Shown: positions 7,044 through 16,697, counted from the first letter of the stretch. The stretch is 44,872 nucleotides of DNA from Bacteroidota bacterium (GCA_023409975.1 JAEYQO010000060.1:1-44872); one strand, 5' to 3'. The notes: generated by a model from the sequence alone, not told the origin. Numbers and translations: made by a program.

Positions 7044-8417
7044 ATGAAAAAATCACTACTATTGACCGTTGCGGGAGCGATAGCGCTTTCAGCCAACGCA
7101 CAGGTGAATTCGGGATCTGCAGTGAGGATAGAACGTCAGTTCCAAAATCACCAGAATGCACCCGTTCAGCTTCCTGCCCGAGCTAAATCGTCCAATGCTG
7201 CCAACAAGACTACTGCAGGATCTCGTTCATACAACTATGTAGAGCATATGATCCTTCTGGATCCTACGGTTGAGAGCAACTCTACACTGCCCTATATGTG
7301 GTTCGGTGCAGACATGTACGGTATCTATCAGGGAACCAGCGGCCTTGAGCGTGATACGATCGAGTTTGCAACTTATGGCATGACCTTCGATCCATTGGAT
7401 GCACAGCAACAGAATTTCAATGACCCCGGTGGATACCTCGGTGAAATAGCGGTTACCAACGAACCATATGTTGTTGACTCCATCACTGTTTGGGGTGTTT
7501 ACGGTCGTAACCCGGCAAAGACTTCGATTGTTGATACACTGCGCTTTTCTTTCGTTTATGGAAATGGTGGAACCAGCAATATGCCTATCTATCGTTTTTG
7601 GGATAGCCCGGGCGAACCTCCTTACTGGGGACCTAACTTCGGTTATGACACCACAAGGTTTGCAGCAATTTTCCACGATACAGCAAGAAATATTGCTGAG
7701 AAGAATGGTGCTACTAACCCCAACGTAGTTGTTCATGACATCTATCTTGAAGCCGGCGACACTACTGGTGGCTTGGGTGGATTCACAGTTCCTGTTAACA
7801 TGAACATTCCTAGTGGTAATGTTGTAGGTGTTACAGTTACCTTCAGATCTGGTGAAGCTTACACTCCCTGGTCTGATACTGTTTTCCTGGGTTCTGCAAA
7901 TCCTAACGTACCATTTAAATATGGCATGTTCCGTCCTCTGTTCTTCGAACAAAATGACAACGGATACCTGTCATACAATCCCAACAACCTGAACATGGGT
8001 CATGTAAAATTCCTGCCTGATACTTCAAGCTGGGAAGGAATGTATGTTCCTGCATTGGCTTATACTGCGCCTTTCGGAATGGAATTCCCATACATTGATT
8101 TCCATGTTAGCTGCGCAACCTGTCCAACTATCACCAGCGTTGAAAACATTGCTGAAATCGTAAAAGCAGAAGCATATCCTAACCCTGCAAATGCAGAAGT
8201 TAAGATTCCTGTAACTGTTGCTAACGGTGCTAGCGTTGAAGTAACTCTGATGAACACTGTTGGTCAGATCGTTGCTACCGCTAACCTCGGCAAAGTTGCT
8301 GCTGGTCAGACTGGTACTGCTACGTTCAACACCGCTAACCTGCCTGATGGCGTTTACATTTACAATGTAACTGCTAACGGACATAAGAAAACAGGAAAAG
8401 TTGTTGTAGCTCACTAA
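7044..8417 (+). CDS. Secreted protein with T9SS type A sorting domain
   Basis: 457 residues. A clear signal peptide (MKKSLLLTVAGAIALSANAQ) starts at ATG 7044; an upstream in-frame ATG at 7023 adds seven residues that weaken the signal peptide. The central 300 residues are Gly-, Asn-, Asp- and aromatic-rich and match no domain I recognise. The last ~80 residues form the sorting domain: AYPNPANAEVKIPV, then LMNTVGQIVATANLG, then LPDGVYIYNVTANGHK and a final KVVVAH. It would be exported by the type IX system to the surface or medium. A strong terminator follows. Confidence 0.88.
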   Translation: MKKSLLLTVAGAIALSANAQVNSGSAVRIERQFQNHQNAPVQLPARAKSSNAANKTTAGSRSYNYVEHMILLDPTVESNSTLPYMWFGADMYGIYQGTSGLERDTIEFATYGMTFDPLDAQQQNFNDPGGYLGEIAVTNEPYVVDSITVWGVYGRNPAKTSIVDTLRFSFVYGNGGTSNMPIYRFWDSPGEPPYWGPNFGYDTTRFAAIFHDTARNIAEKNGATNPNVVVHDIYLEAGDTTGGLGGFTVPVNMNIPSGNVVGVTVTFRSGEAYTPWSDTVFLGSANPNVPFKYGMFRPLFFEQNDNGYLSYNPNNLNMGHVKFLPDTSSWEGMYVPALAYTAPFGMEFPYIDFHVSCATCPTITSVENIAEIVKAEAYPNPANAEVKIPVTVANGASVEVTLMNTVGQIVATANLGKVAAGQTGTATFNTANLPDGVYIYNVTANGHKKTGKVVVAH

Positions 8418-8441
8418 GCTCCAACTCTTTTGAGCATACAA

Positions 8442-8472
8442 GGGCAGCGACTTCGCTGCCCTTTTCTTTTTT
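8442..8472 (+). terminator. Rho-independent terminator after the T9SS protein
   Basis: GGGCAGCG (8442-8449), loop ACTT, CGCTGCCC (8454-8461), then TTTTCTTTTTT. A perfect 8-bp stem with a U-rich tail. Confidence 0.9.
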
Positions 8473-8478
8473 ACGCAA

Positions 8479-8522
8479 CAATAATTTATTATTGCACGCG
8501 TCCACCATGAATTGTGGTACGC
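8479..8522 (+). promoter_or_regulatory. Two inverted repeats upstream of topA
   Basis: CAATAAT-TT-ATTATTG (8479-8494) is a perfect 7-bp inverted repeat. It is followed by an imperfect hairpin GCGTCCAC...GTGGTACGC (8498-8522, one bulged base). Both lie within 80 bases of the topA start and could be operator or supercoiling-sensitive sites; this is inference from position only. Confidence 0.35.
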
Positions 8523-8556
8523 AATTATTATTTTATTACTTGTTGAAGAACCTACA

Positions 8557-11151
8557 ATGGCTAAAAACCTGTTGATTGTTGAGTCGCCCGCCAAAGCCAA
8601 AACGATAGAAAAAATTCTTGGAAAAGATTTCCAGGTGAAATCCTGCTACGGACATATCCGCGACCTGGAAAAGGAAGATATGGGCATCGACATCAAGAAT
8701 GGCTATCAGCCAAAATATGTCGTTTCAGAAGATAAAATCAGAGTTGTTAACGAACTGAAATCACTGGCCCAGAAATCGGAAGAGGTTTGGTTGGCAACGG
8801 ATGAGGACCGTGAAGGGGAAGCGATCTCCTGGCATCTGTGTGAAGTGCTTGGACTCGACCCCACCAATACCAAAAGAATTGTATTTCACGAGATCACCAA
8901 ACCCGCCATCAGGAAAGCCGTAGAACAACCGAGGACTGTGGACATGAATCTGGTGAATGCGCAACAGGCCAGAAGAGTTCTTGACCGGCTCGTAGGATTT
9001 GAGCTCTCACCGGTACTATGGCGGAAGATGAGCATGCGCAATAACCTTTCAGCAGGAAGGGTGCAGTCTGTAGCGGTGCGTCTGATTGTTGAAAGAGAAC
9101 GGGAAATCCATCATTTCAAATCAGTCAGTAGCTTCAAGATCGAAGGCTTCTTCAAAGCCAATGATATTAATAAGAAGCCGGTTGTTTTTAAAGCGGAAGG
9201 ACCTGAACGCCTTGAAAATGCCACCACTGCCCGTAATTTTCTTGAAGGCTGCCTGAATGCTACCTATAACGTGAGCGATATTCAGGTTAAACCGGCAAAG
9301 AAATCACCAACCGCTCCGTTCACCACTTCTACCCTGCAACAGGAAGCGAGCCGTAAATTAGGCTATTCGGTTTCCCGTACGATGCGTCTGGCACAAACAC
9401 TCTATGAAAACGGACATATCACGTATATGCGTACCGACTCCGTTAACCTGTCCCAGACCGCTCTGGATGATATCAGAAATACCGTGGCAGCACAGTTCGG
9501 AGAACAATATTATCAGAAGCGGGTTTTCAAGAACAAGAATGAATCTGCTCAGGAGGCGCACGAGGCGATCCGACCCACTGATATGAAGCTGAGTGCAGTG
9601 GGAGATGCCGACACACAGAAGCTATATGATCTGATTTGGAAACGCACCATGGCCAGCCAGATGGCTGACGCAAGGATTGAAAGAACAATCGCAAAAATTG
9701 CAATTTCCACTCAACCGGAGCCGCTGACTGCCACAGGTGAGGTACTCAAATTTGACGGTTTTCTAAAAGTATATACAGAAGGACGGGATGACGATGATGG
9801 AGAGGAACAGACAGAAGGCATGCTTCCTCCTCTTACAATAGGACAGCAACTTGACCTGCAGGAGCTTCGGGCCACGCAGAAATTCACGAGGGCTGCTCCC
9901 CGGTATACGGAAGCCTCTCTGGTAAAAAAACTTGAAGAACTCGGCATCGGCCGGCCTTCGACATACGCACCTACGATCTCTACTATCCAGGCACGTGGTT
10001 ATGTAGAAAAAAAAGATCGCGAAGGCACACAACGTGAATTTGAAATTCTCACCCTCAAAAACCAGCAGGTTCAGCAAGGAAAGGAAGTGGAGAATGTTGG
10101 AGTGGAAAGAGGAAAGATGTTTCCGACTGATCTGGGAATGGTAGTTACAGACTTTCTGAAGGAACATTTCAACCGGGTAATGGACTATGGCTTTACTGCG
10201 AGAATAGAAGAGGAATTCGATGAGATTGCGCAGGGCAAACTTACCTGGAGTAAAATGATCGACGCCTTCTATCATCCGTTTCACGAACGGGTGGAAAAAA
10301 CAATTGAAACCGCAGCAAGGGCAAAGGGTGAAAGAGAACTGGGAACGGATCCCGAAACCGGGAAACCCGTTATTGCAAGATTGGGGCGATTTGGACCTAT
10401 GGTGCAGATCGGTAGTGCAGATGCAGATGAAAAACCGCGGTTTGCAACCTTGAAATCGGATCAGAGTATTGAAACCATTTCATTTGAAGAAGCACTGGAT
10501 CTTTTCAAACTGCCTATGGATCTTGGCACTTTCGAAGGCAAAGAAGTGTTGGTTAATATGGGCCGTTTCGGACCATACGTGAAATGGGGTGAACAATTCA
10601 TCTCCCTTCCTAAAGGCGAAGATCCGCTGACGGTAGAACTGGAGAGAGCTATTGAACTTATCAAAGAGAAACAACAGGCGGATGCTCCCATAGCTCATTA
10701 CAAAGGCAAGCCTGTAACGAAAGGCAAGGGCAGGTTCGGCCCTTTCATCAAATACGAGGATCTATTTATCAACGTCCCGCGCCGTTACAATTTCGACGCT
10801 CTATCCAGCCAGGATATTACAGAGCTGATTGAAGCGAAACTGGAAAAAGAGGCTAACCGTTATATCAGTCAATGGGAGGATGAGAAGATCGCAATAGAGA
10901 ATGGTCGATGGGGACCGTTCATCCGCTTCGGGAAACTGATGCTGAAACTGGGAAGAAAACCAGACGGTGAAAAGTACACTTCTGAAGACTTACAGGACCT
11001 CACACTGGAAGAGGTCAAGAAAATGATCACAGATCAGATGCCCGGGGCATTTGATAAAAAATCCACTAAAAAATCTGCGAAATCTGCAGCTACGAAAAAA
11101 TCTGCGGCAAAGAAAACAGCTCCGAAAAAATCTGCTCCGAAAAAGAAATAA
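8557..11151 (+). CDS. topA: DNA topoisomerase I (type IA)
   Basis: 864 residues from ATG 8557; the frame extends 15 codons upstream without homology. It relaxes negative supercoils through a transient 5'-phosphotyrosine. The TOPRIM domain opens with NLLIVESPAKAKTIEKILG and carries DEDREGEA at residues 82-89. The active Tyr is Y290 in HITYMRTDS. The C-terminus has four topoisomerase C-repeats (GRFGPMVQIG, GRFGPYVKWG, GRFGPFIKY, GRWGPFIRFG) instead of Cys4 zinc ribbons, then a ~30-residue Lys/Ala/Ser tail resembling histone H1 tails. Confidence 0.97.
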   Translation: MAKNLLIVESPAKAKTIEKILGKDFQVKSCYGHIRDLEKEDMGIDIKNGYQPKYVVSEDKIRVVNELKSLAQKSEEVWLATDEDREGEAISWHLCEVLGLDPTNTKRIVFHEITKPAIRKAVEQPRTVDMNLVNAQQARRVLDRLVGFELSPVLWRKMSMRNNLSAGRVQSVAVRLIVEREREIHHFKSVSSFKIEGFFKANDINKKPVVFKAEGPERLENATTARNFLEGCLNATYNVSDIQVKPAKKSPTAPFTTSTLQQEASRKLGYSVSRTMRLAQTLYENGHITYMRTDSVNLSQTALDDIRNTVAAQFGEQYYQKRVFKNKNESAQEAHEAIRPTDMKLSAVGDADTQKLYDLIWKRTMASQMADARIERTIAKIAISTQPEPLTATGEVLKFDGFLKVYTEGRDDDDGEEQTEGMLPPLTIGQQLDLQELRATQKFTRAAPRYTEASLVKKLEELGIGRPSTYAPTISTIQARGYVEKKDREGTQREFEILTLKNQQVQQGKEVENVGVERGKMFPTDLGMVVTDFLKEHFNRVMDYGFTARIEEEFDEIAQGKLTWSKMIDAFYHPFHERVEKTIETAARAKGERELGTDPETGKPVIARLGRFGPMVQIGSADADEKPRFATLKSDQSIETISFEEALDLFKLPMDLGTFEGKEVLVNMGRFGPYVKWGEQFISLPKGEDPLTVELERAIELIKEKQQADAPIAHYKGKPVTKGKGRFGPFIKYEDLFINVPRRYNFDALSSQDITELIEAKLEKEANRYISQWEDEKIAIENGRWGPFIRFGKLMLKLGRKPDGEKYTSEDLQDLTLEEVKKMITDQMPGAFDKKSTKKSAKSAATKKSAAKKTAPKKSAPKKK

Positions 11152-11212
11152 CAGGCGGCTTGTTTCAGTTACTGTTTTTTGTTGTAAATTTCTGTAGCTG
11201 AAAGGAATTAGT

Positions 11213-12106
11213 ATGTGGGAGAACAAAGAAATCACAGCCTTGCTTCGGCTGATTGATGATCCGGATGATGAAGTGTTTGATACTGTAGCAGGAAAGATCC
11301 TCGATTATGGCAGGGCAATCATCCCGAACCTGGAGCAACTCTGGGAACATACGGCAGACGAATCCCTTCAGGAACGAATCGAGCAACTCATTCACCGCGT
11401 ACATTTCCAGGACCTGCAACAGGAATTACTTCAATGGTCTCAGTCAAAACATCCCGACCTTCTGAAGGGTGCGATTCTGGTCGCACGGTATCAGTTTCCT
11501 GAACTGAATGTTCCTTCGATACTAACCCAGTTTGACCAGATCAGGAGAAATATCTGGCTGGAACTAAATAATTATCTCACTCCCCTGGAACAGGTCAATG
11601 TTCTCAATAGCATCCTCTACAACTATTACAAGCTGCAGGGACATGAAATAACAGAACGGGAACCGAAGTACTTTTTTATTAATCAAGTGCTGGAAAGTCG
11701 CCAGGGAAACTCCTATTCTATGGGAGTACTTTATCTCGCACTATGTGATATTCTGGACATACCCATTTTCGCAGTCGAAGTTCCCAGGCAGTTTATTTTT
11801 GCCTATATCGATACACTCTACCACTTCTTCAACCCGGATAATGAAGGGGTTCAGCAAATCCAGTTTTATATTGACCCATTAAATGGAATGGTCTATACGC
11901 AAAAGGATGTTGATGTGTATCTGAAGAAAATCAATGCTAATGACCGTTCTGACTACTTCAAGCCGCTCCTGGCAAAAAGAATCATCTTCAAAATGCTGGA
12001 GGAACTGGCGCTGTGTTACAGATACCGCAGGGAGGAAGATAAAGCTGAAGAAATTCAGCAATTGATGAGAATCCTCGTGACTGACGAACTGTCTTCCCAG
12101 GAATGA
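11213..12106 (+). CDS. SirB1-like transglutaminase-fold protein
   Basis: 297 residues, soluble. The N-terminal ~90 residues are HEAT-like helices (DDEVFDTVAGKILDYG). The middle (residues ~95-230) matches the SirB1/Transglut_core2 family: LNSILYNYYKLQGH, GNSYSMGVLYLALC and EVPRQFIFAYI. The catalytic Cys and His of true transglutaminases are not convincingly placed, so an enzymatic role is uncertain. It starts 61 bases after topA and may be co-transcribed. Its stop codon is immediately adjacent (zero gap) to the stop of convergent aroC. Confidence 0.72.
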   Translation: MWENKEITALLRLIDDPDDEVFDTVAGKILDYGRAIIPNLEQLWEHTADESLQERIEQLIHRVHFQDLQQELLQWSQSKHPDLLKGAILVARYQFPELNVPSILTQFDQIRRNIWLELNNYLTPLEQVNVLNSILYNYYKLQGHEITEREPKYFFINQVLESRQGNSYSMGVLYLALCDILDIPIFAVEVPRQFIFAYIDTLYHFFNPDNEGVQQIQFYIDPLNGMVYTQKDVDVYLKKINANDRSDYFKPLLAKRIIFKMLEELALCYRYRREEDKAEEIQQLMRILVTDELSSQE

Positions 12107-13093
12107 TCAGAGTTCATGATGAGCGTTCCAGAACATCATAAGATCAGCTAACGCAACTGCCGTTGCTGATTCTACCACCACGGGAGCCCGCAGCGCGATA
12201 CAAAGATCATGTCGGCCTTTTACCTGAAATGGAGCGATTTCATTTATAGCCCTGTTCCAGGTCTTCTGCTCTTTCGGCGTACTGCTTGTGGGTTTAATCG
12301 CAACCCTGAAACACAGCTCATTGCCGTTTGTAATACCGCCATTGACACCGCCTGCATGATTGGTAAGTGTTGCGCCCTTTTCATTCAGGATGGGATCATT
12401 GTGCTCGGATCCTTTCATTCTGCTGGCGTTAAAGCCAGAACCGAATTCAATACCCTTCACTGCCGGTATGGAAAATACGAGATGGGCTATCATCGACTCC
12501 ACACTATCGAAAAACGGTTCGCCCAACCCGACAGGAAGCCCCTTCACTGTACATTCGATCAGGCCTCCAATGCTATCCTGCTCTTCCATTGCCTGTTGAA
12601 TTGCTTCTTCGATATTCCCGGACCCACCAGCCTCAATTAACCGTGCCGTAATCTGCAGATGTTTCAAAAGCTTCTTTGCCACCACCCCTGCCGCAACAAG
12701 TGCAACGGTGAGTCGGCCGCTGGAATGCCCACCTCCACGGTAGTCATTGAAACCTCCAAATTTTTCATTTAGAACGAAGTCTGCATGGCCTGGCCGGGGT
12801 GTTTCCCTTAGCTTTTCATAATCTGATGACCTGGTATTACTGTTCTCGAATACGATAGTGATCGGCGCGCCTGTAGTTCTTTCGTTGAAAATTCCGGACT
12901 GGAAAACCGGCAGATCGCTTTCTTTTCGTGGTGTGGTACCCGGAGCGCCCGCCTGTCTGCGTCTCAGATCCTCCAGAAAGTCGGAGTCTTTGATCTCGAT
13001 ACCCGCAGGACAACCATCAATGGTAAGGCCCACTATCGGGCCATGTGATTCTCCAAAGATCGAGATCCTGAAAATGCGGCCAAAAGTATTCAT
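12107..13093 (-). CDS. aroC: Chorismate synthase
   Basis: 328 residues, slightly short for the family (usually 350-365). It converts 5-enolpyruvylshikimate-3-phosphate to chorismate with reduced FMN. Signatures present are FGESHGPIVG at the N-terminus, RRRQAGAPG, RPGHADF, RGGGHSSGRLT, and IKPTSSTPKEQ plus GRHDLCIALRAPVVVE near the end. Third gene of the aroB-aroA-aroC operon, 29 bases after aroA. Confidence 0.96.
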   Translation of the reverse strand: MNTFGRIFRISIFGESHGPIVGLTIDGCPAGIEIKDSDFLEDLRRRQAGAPGTTPRKESDLPVFQSGIFNERTTGAPITIVFENSNTRSSDYEKLRETPRPGHADFVLNEKFGGFNDYRGGGHSSGRLTVALVAAGVVAKKLLKHLQITARLIEAGGSGNIEEAIQQAMEEQDSIGGLIECTVKGLPVGLGEPFFDSVESMIAHLVFSIPAVKGIEFGSGFNASRMKGSEHNDPILNEKGATLTNHAGGVNGGITNGNELCFRVAIKPTSSTPKEQKTWNRAINEIAPFQVKGRHDLCIALRAPVVVESATAVALADLMMFWNAHHEL

Positions 13094-13122
13094 AACACTA
13101 AAGTAATTGCTAATAATGGTTT

Positions 13123-14400
13123 CTAGTCACCAAACACCACCTCAGCCCCCAAATGCTGAAGGTGTAAAAAAAACTCCGGATAAGATTTGTTTACCGCTTC
13201 AGCACCGGTTATAACAACGGAAGCCTCAGACCTCAGCGACATGATGGATGCTGCCATCACAATTCTGTGATCATTGAAGCTGTCAACAACCGCGGGCTGG
13301 ACCATCTGTCCACCTTCAATCACCAGAGTATCTTCTTCTGAATAATGCTCCACGCCAAAACTGGCAAGCATCGCTTTTACAGAAACCAATCTGTTGCTTT
13401 CTTTATGCAGAAGCCTGCTCATACCCCGGATGGTGGATCTACCTTCGCAAAACGCAGCCAATGTCGCCAGTACCGGCACAAGATCAGGAGCGTGCGTAGC
13501 ATCGAAATCAAATGCCTTCAGGTCGCCACCCGTGACCAGAATATCTCCATCCTGCAGAAAGGTAACTGATGCACCTGCCTCCTCGAGTAGTTTGGATATA
13601 ATCCTGTCGGACTGCATCGAATCAACGCTGAGACCTGAGAGTCGGACGCTTCCACCAATTGCAGCAGCCACCAGAAAGCTTGCTGCACTACTCCAATCTG
13701 ATTCAACCTCAAAAACAACGGATTCAATGTTAAAGTGTCTGGAAGCTTTGATCTGAAACTGTTCATAGTTTTTGTGCTCTACGTCATATTTAAAATGCTT
13801 TAGCACCTGTAATGTCAGATCGATATAGGGCTTGCTGACGAGATTATGAACCTTTATACTGATTGCCTCTTTGGTCGATGCGGCAAAAGCAAATAATAGC
13901 CCTGTCAGAAACTGTGAACTTGTACTTCCGTCAATTTCCAGGGGTCCTGGTTTCAGCGGGCCCTGAACTGTAAAAGGCAGTCGTCCTGTAAATCCGGAAA
14001 GACTTACACCCATTGCTGGTAATATCTGTGCAAACTCATCCATTGGGCGGTTCAGCAGACTTCCGGTTCCTGTTATCCGGACCTTCCTTTCAGATATGGC
14101 TACGATTGGCGTGAACAGACGGCAGGCCAGTCCGCTTTCGCCACAATTTATTACAGCTTCGGGAGTCACTGTACCCGATGAAATGATCTTCAACTCATTG
14201 TCTGAGTCTGATAATATCCTGGCGCCAAGCTGTTGGATCATTTGTAATGCGGCAAGCTCATCCTGGGACTTTCCGGGATACCGGATGATCGTTTCACCCT
14301 TTTGCAGCAAAGCAGCAGCACAAGCTCTTTGCATCAGGCTTTTCGAAGAAGGTATCCGAAGATTTCCCTCTATGTTCCCCGGTCTAATGGTTGCCTTCAT
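13123..14400 (-). CDS. aroA: 3-phosphoshikimate 1-carboxyvinyltransferase (EPSP synthase)
   Basis: 425 residues from ATG 14400. It condenses shikimate-3-phosphate with phosphoenolpyruvate. Visible blocks are IPSSKSLMQRA (substrate-binding Lys), NCGESGLACRLF, GTGSLLNRPMDEF, DGSTSSQFLTGLL and FNDHRIVMAAS. NCGESGLACR is a variant of the usual NAGTAMR motif, a form I associate with a Bacteroidota subgroup. The start overlaps the end of aroB by 17 bases, indicating translational coupling; a longer frame to 14433 lies wholly inside aroB and was not used. Confidence 0.95.
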   Translation of the reverse strand: MKATIRPGNIEGNLRIPSSKSLMQRACAAALLQKGETIIRYPGKSQDELAALQMIQQLGARILSDSDNELKIISSGTVTPEAVINCGESGLACRLFTPIVAISERKVRITGTGSLLNRPMDEFAQILPAMGVSLSGFTGRLPFTVQGPLKPGPLEIDGSTSSQFLTGLLFAFAASTKEAISIKVHNLVSKPYIDLTLQVLKHFKYDVEHKNYEQFQIKASRHFNIESVVFEVESDWSSAASFLVAAAIGGSVRLSGLSVDSMQSDRIISKLLEEAGASVTFLQDGDILVTGGDLKAFDFDATHAPDLVPVLATLAAFCEGRSTIRGMSRLLHKESNRLVSVKAMLASFGVEHYSEEDTLVIEGGQMVQPAVVDSFNDHRIVMAASIMSLRSEASVVITGAEAVNKSYPEFFLHLQHLGAEVVFGD

Positions 14401-15424
14401 GAAGGTAAAGTTCCAGAATGCGATGTATATCATCCAGCGCTACCGGTCTGATCACTGCCTTCCCTACCCTTTCGAGCAGAATAAAATCAATCAGATCTCC
14501 TCTGCGCTTTTTGTCTGCAGTCAGCGTACGCATGACTTCGTCTGGATTGAACAGATAACTGGTCGGTAGCTCATATTGTCTTAACAGTCTCTGTAGCGAC
14601 GCTGTGACCTGGGATGGGAGTCCTGTCAGTTGCTCTGAAAGCCTCGCAGCAACCATCATCCCAATGCTGATGGCCTGTCCATGAGACAGGTTGTACAGGT
14701 TCTCGATTGCATGACCCACCGTATGACCAAAATTGAGCAATTTCCGTCTGGATCGCTCCTGCTCGTCTTCGACCACGACCTGAATTTTCAGATTACAACA
14801 ACGCTGGATAAGCATTTTAGTACGTTCAACATCATTCTGGAGTTCCTGAAGATTTCCATCGGACAGCAGGCTGTATAATGCAGCATCTGATATGCAGGCG
14901 TACTTTATTATTTCAGCGAATCCGTTGGCCCATTCCTCCCGGGGAAGGGTAGATAGCAAGCTGGTGTCAAGAAAGAGAAATTCCGGCTGCCGGATCGTCC
15001 CAAGAACGTTCTTGAAAGCACCTGAATTAATTCCGTTCTTGCCACCTATTGAAGCATCCACCATTGCCAACAGAGTTGAGGGTATGAACCCAAAGGGAAC
15101 CCCTCGCTTGTAAAGGGCAGCTACAAATCCGGTGATATCCGTGACCACGCCACCACCAAAGCCCACGAGAACCGTACTCCTGTCCGCCCCCAGTCGCAGT
15201 AACTCCTCAGTCAGAAACCGTATTGTTTCCAGAGACTTTGAGCCTTCTCCTGGCGGGATAGAAAGTACGGAAACATTCTCCGGGAAGTCGTTGTAAAGGC
15301 GCTGGACCTGGTTATCAGTAATTACTACATATTTCCTTCCAGCCAGCATGTCGGCCAGATGCTGTAATCTAAACTCAGGAACGAATCGCGTAGTACCGGA
15401 AGCAAATCTGATTGACTCATCCAT
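14384..15424 (-). CDS. aroB: 3-dehydroquinate synthase
   Basis: 346 residues from ATG 15424. It cyclises DAHP to 3-dehydroquinate using NAD and a divalent metal. The NAD site GFGGGVVTDITGFVAALYKR, PSTLLAMVDASIGGKNGIN, and the metal ligands in FGHTVGHAIENL and LSHGQAISIGM are all present. It heads the aroB-aroA-aroC operon. The promoter ends 6 bases before the ATG, predicting a leaderless transcript. The alternative ATG at 15457 is upstream of the -7 element and was rejected. Confidence 0.96.
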   Translation of the reverse strand: MDESIRFASGTTRFVPEFRLQHLADMLAGRKYVVITDNQVQRLYNDFPENVSVLSIPPGEGSKSLETIRFLTEELLRLGADRSTVLVGFGGGVVTDITGFVAALYKRGVPFGFIPSTLLAMVDASIGGKNGINSGAFKNVLGTIRQPEFLFLDTSLLSTLPREEWANGFAEIIKYACISDAALYSLLSDGNLQELQNDVERTKMLIQRCCNLKIQVVVEDEQERSRRKLLNFGHTVGHAIENLYNLSHGQAISIGMMVAARLSEQLTGLPSQVTASLQRLLRQYELPTSYLFNPDEVMRTLTADKKRRGDLIDFILLERVGKAVIRPVALDDIHRILELYLHEGNH

Positions 15425-15429
15425 TGTTT

Positions 15430-15457
15430 CAAAAATAGTCTGTATCAGGTAAAACAA
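15430..15457 (-). promoter_or_regulatory. Predicted promoter of the aroBAC operon
   Basis: On the minus strand TTG (15455-15457), 17-base spacer, TATTTTTG (15430-15437), an exact match to the Bacteroidota consensus. The final G is 6 bases before the aroB ATG, so the start site should coincide with the start codon. Confidence 0.75.
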
Positions 15458-15512
15458 TAGCCGGAAACTGTTAATCTATTAGCAGACAAAACATCAGCCC
15501 TTTGATAATTCG

Positions 15513-15520
15513 TACCTTTG
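15513..15520 (+). promoter_or_regulatory. Predicted -7 element of mnmA
   Basis: TACCTTTG, an exact TAnnTTTG match, 28 bases before the mnmA ATG. No well-spaced -33 element is obvious; a TTTG at 15501 is too close. Confidence 0.55.
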
Positions 15521-15548
15521 CGGTCTTTTTAATCTGACAATTTCGAAC

Positions 15549-16649
15549 ATGAGCAGGAATGGGAAGGTTCTGGTAGCGATGAGCGGCGGTATCGATAGTA
15601 CGGTAACTGCACTGATGCTCCATAACCAGGGTTATGAGGTAGTAGGAATTACCATGAAGACCTGGGACTATGCTGCCTCAGGCGGTGGCAAGAAGGAGAC
15701 GGGTTGCTGCAATCTGGATTCCTTCAACGACGCGCGACTTGCTGCGGTGGAGAATGGCTTCCCACACTATGTATTAGATATTCGCGAAGAATTTGGGGAC
15801 TACGTCATCCAGAACTTTGTGGATGAGTACATTGCCGGCCGGACACCCAATCCCTGCGTATTATGTAATACACATATCAAATGGGCTGCTCTGCTCAAGC
15901 GCGCCAACGCACTTGGTTGCGATTTTATCGCCACCGGTCACTACGTCAAGGTCAGGGAAGAAGGTGGTAGACATGTGCTTTCAAAAGCCCGTGATCTGAC
16001 AAAAGATCAGAGCTATGTTCTTTGGGGACTAAACCAGGAATGCCTGAGTCGGAGCATCTATCCGCTCGGTGATTACCTGAAGACAGAGGTACGGCAGATA
16101 GCCTATGATCTGGGATACAAGGAACTCTCCAGGAAGGCGGAAAGCTATGAGATCTGCTTTGTTCCTGACAATGACTACAGGGGCTTTCTGAAGCGCCAGA
16201 TCCCAACACTGGAAGCCGAGGTGGAAGGTGGAGATTTTGTCTTATCTGATGGCACCGTGGTTGGCAAACACAGGGGTTATCCGTTTTATACTATTGGCCA
16301 GCGTAAAGGCTTAGACATCGCGCTTGGGAAACCTATGTTTGTGACCCATATAGATCCGGATACCAACAGAGTCGCCTTAGGTGAAGCCCATGAGCTTCAA
16401 CAGAAAAACATGCTGGTAGGTGGCCTGAACATGATTAAGTATTCCGGCATCGAAAGCGGCATGGAGGCTATTTCAAAGATCCGATACAAAGATCCCGGAA
16501 CTGAGAGCAGATTGTTTCCTGAGGGTGATAAAATCCGGGTGGAGTTCGCCCACTCTGTGAATAGTATCGCTCCGGGTCAGTCGGCTGTGTTCTACGAAGG
16601 CGACGATGTTATCGCAGGCGGCATTATCCATAAAGGCTGGTCGGAATAA
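15549..16649 (+). CDS. mnmA: tRNA-specific 2-thiouridylase
   Basis: 366 residues, normal length. It puts the 2-thio group on wobble uridine-34 of tRNA Lys, Glu and Gln. The ATP PP-loop is VAMSGGIDST (residues ~9-18). Catalytic cysteines are C103 in NPCVLCN and C203 in ESYEICFVPDNDY. The C-terminal beta-barrel includes GQRKGLDIALGKP and the closing QSAVFYEGDDVIAGGII. Monocistronic with its own -7 element. Confidence 0.97.
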   Translation: MSRNGKVLVAMSGGIDSTVTALMLHNQGYEVVGITMKTWDYAASGGGKKETGCCNLDSFNDARLAAVENGFPHYVLDIREEFGDYVIQNFVDEYIAGRTPNPCVLCNTHIKWAALLKRANALGCDFIATGHYVKVREEGGRHVLSKARDLTKDQSYVLWGLNQECLSRSIYPLGDYLKTEVRQIAYDLGYKELSRKAESYEICFVPDNDYRGFLKRQIPTLEAEVEGGDFVLSDGTVVGKHRGYPFYTIGQRKGLDIALGKPMFVTHIDPDTNRVALGEAHELQQKNMLVGGLNMIKYSGIESGMEAISKIRYKDPGTESRLFPEGDKIRVEFAHSVNSIAPGQSAVFYEGDDVIAGGIIHKGWSE

Positions 16650-16682
16650 TTGACTTGTTGCGACTCCGGCGAGGACACCCGA

Positions 16683-16697
16683 CCGATTACATATCGG
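16683..16697. other. Small inverted repeat between mnmA and the lipoprotein gene
   Basis: CCGAT-TACAT-ATCGG, a perfect 5-bp stem with a 5-base loop, in the 142-base intergenic gap. It has no U-tract, so a terminator role is doubtful. Confidence 0.25.

Noticed and set aside
7227..7952. Minus-strand open frame of 241 residues
   Set aside because: Antisense to the T9SS protein; no start signals or domain.
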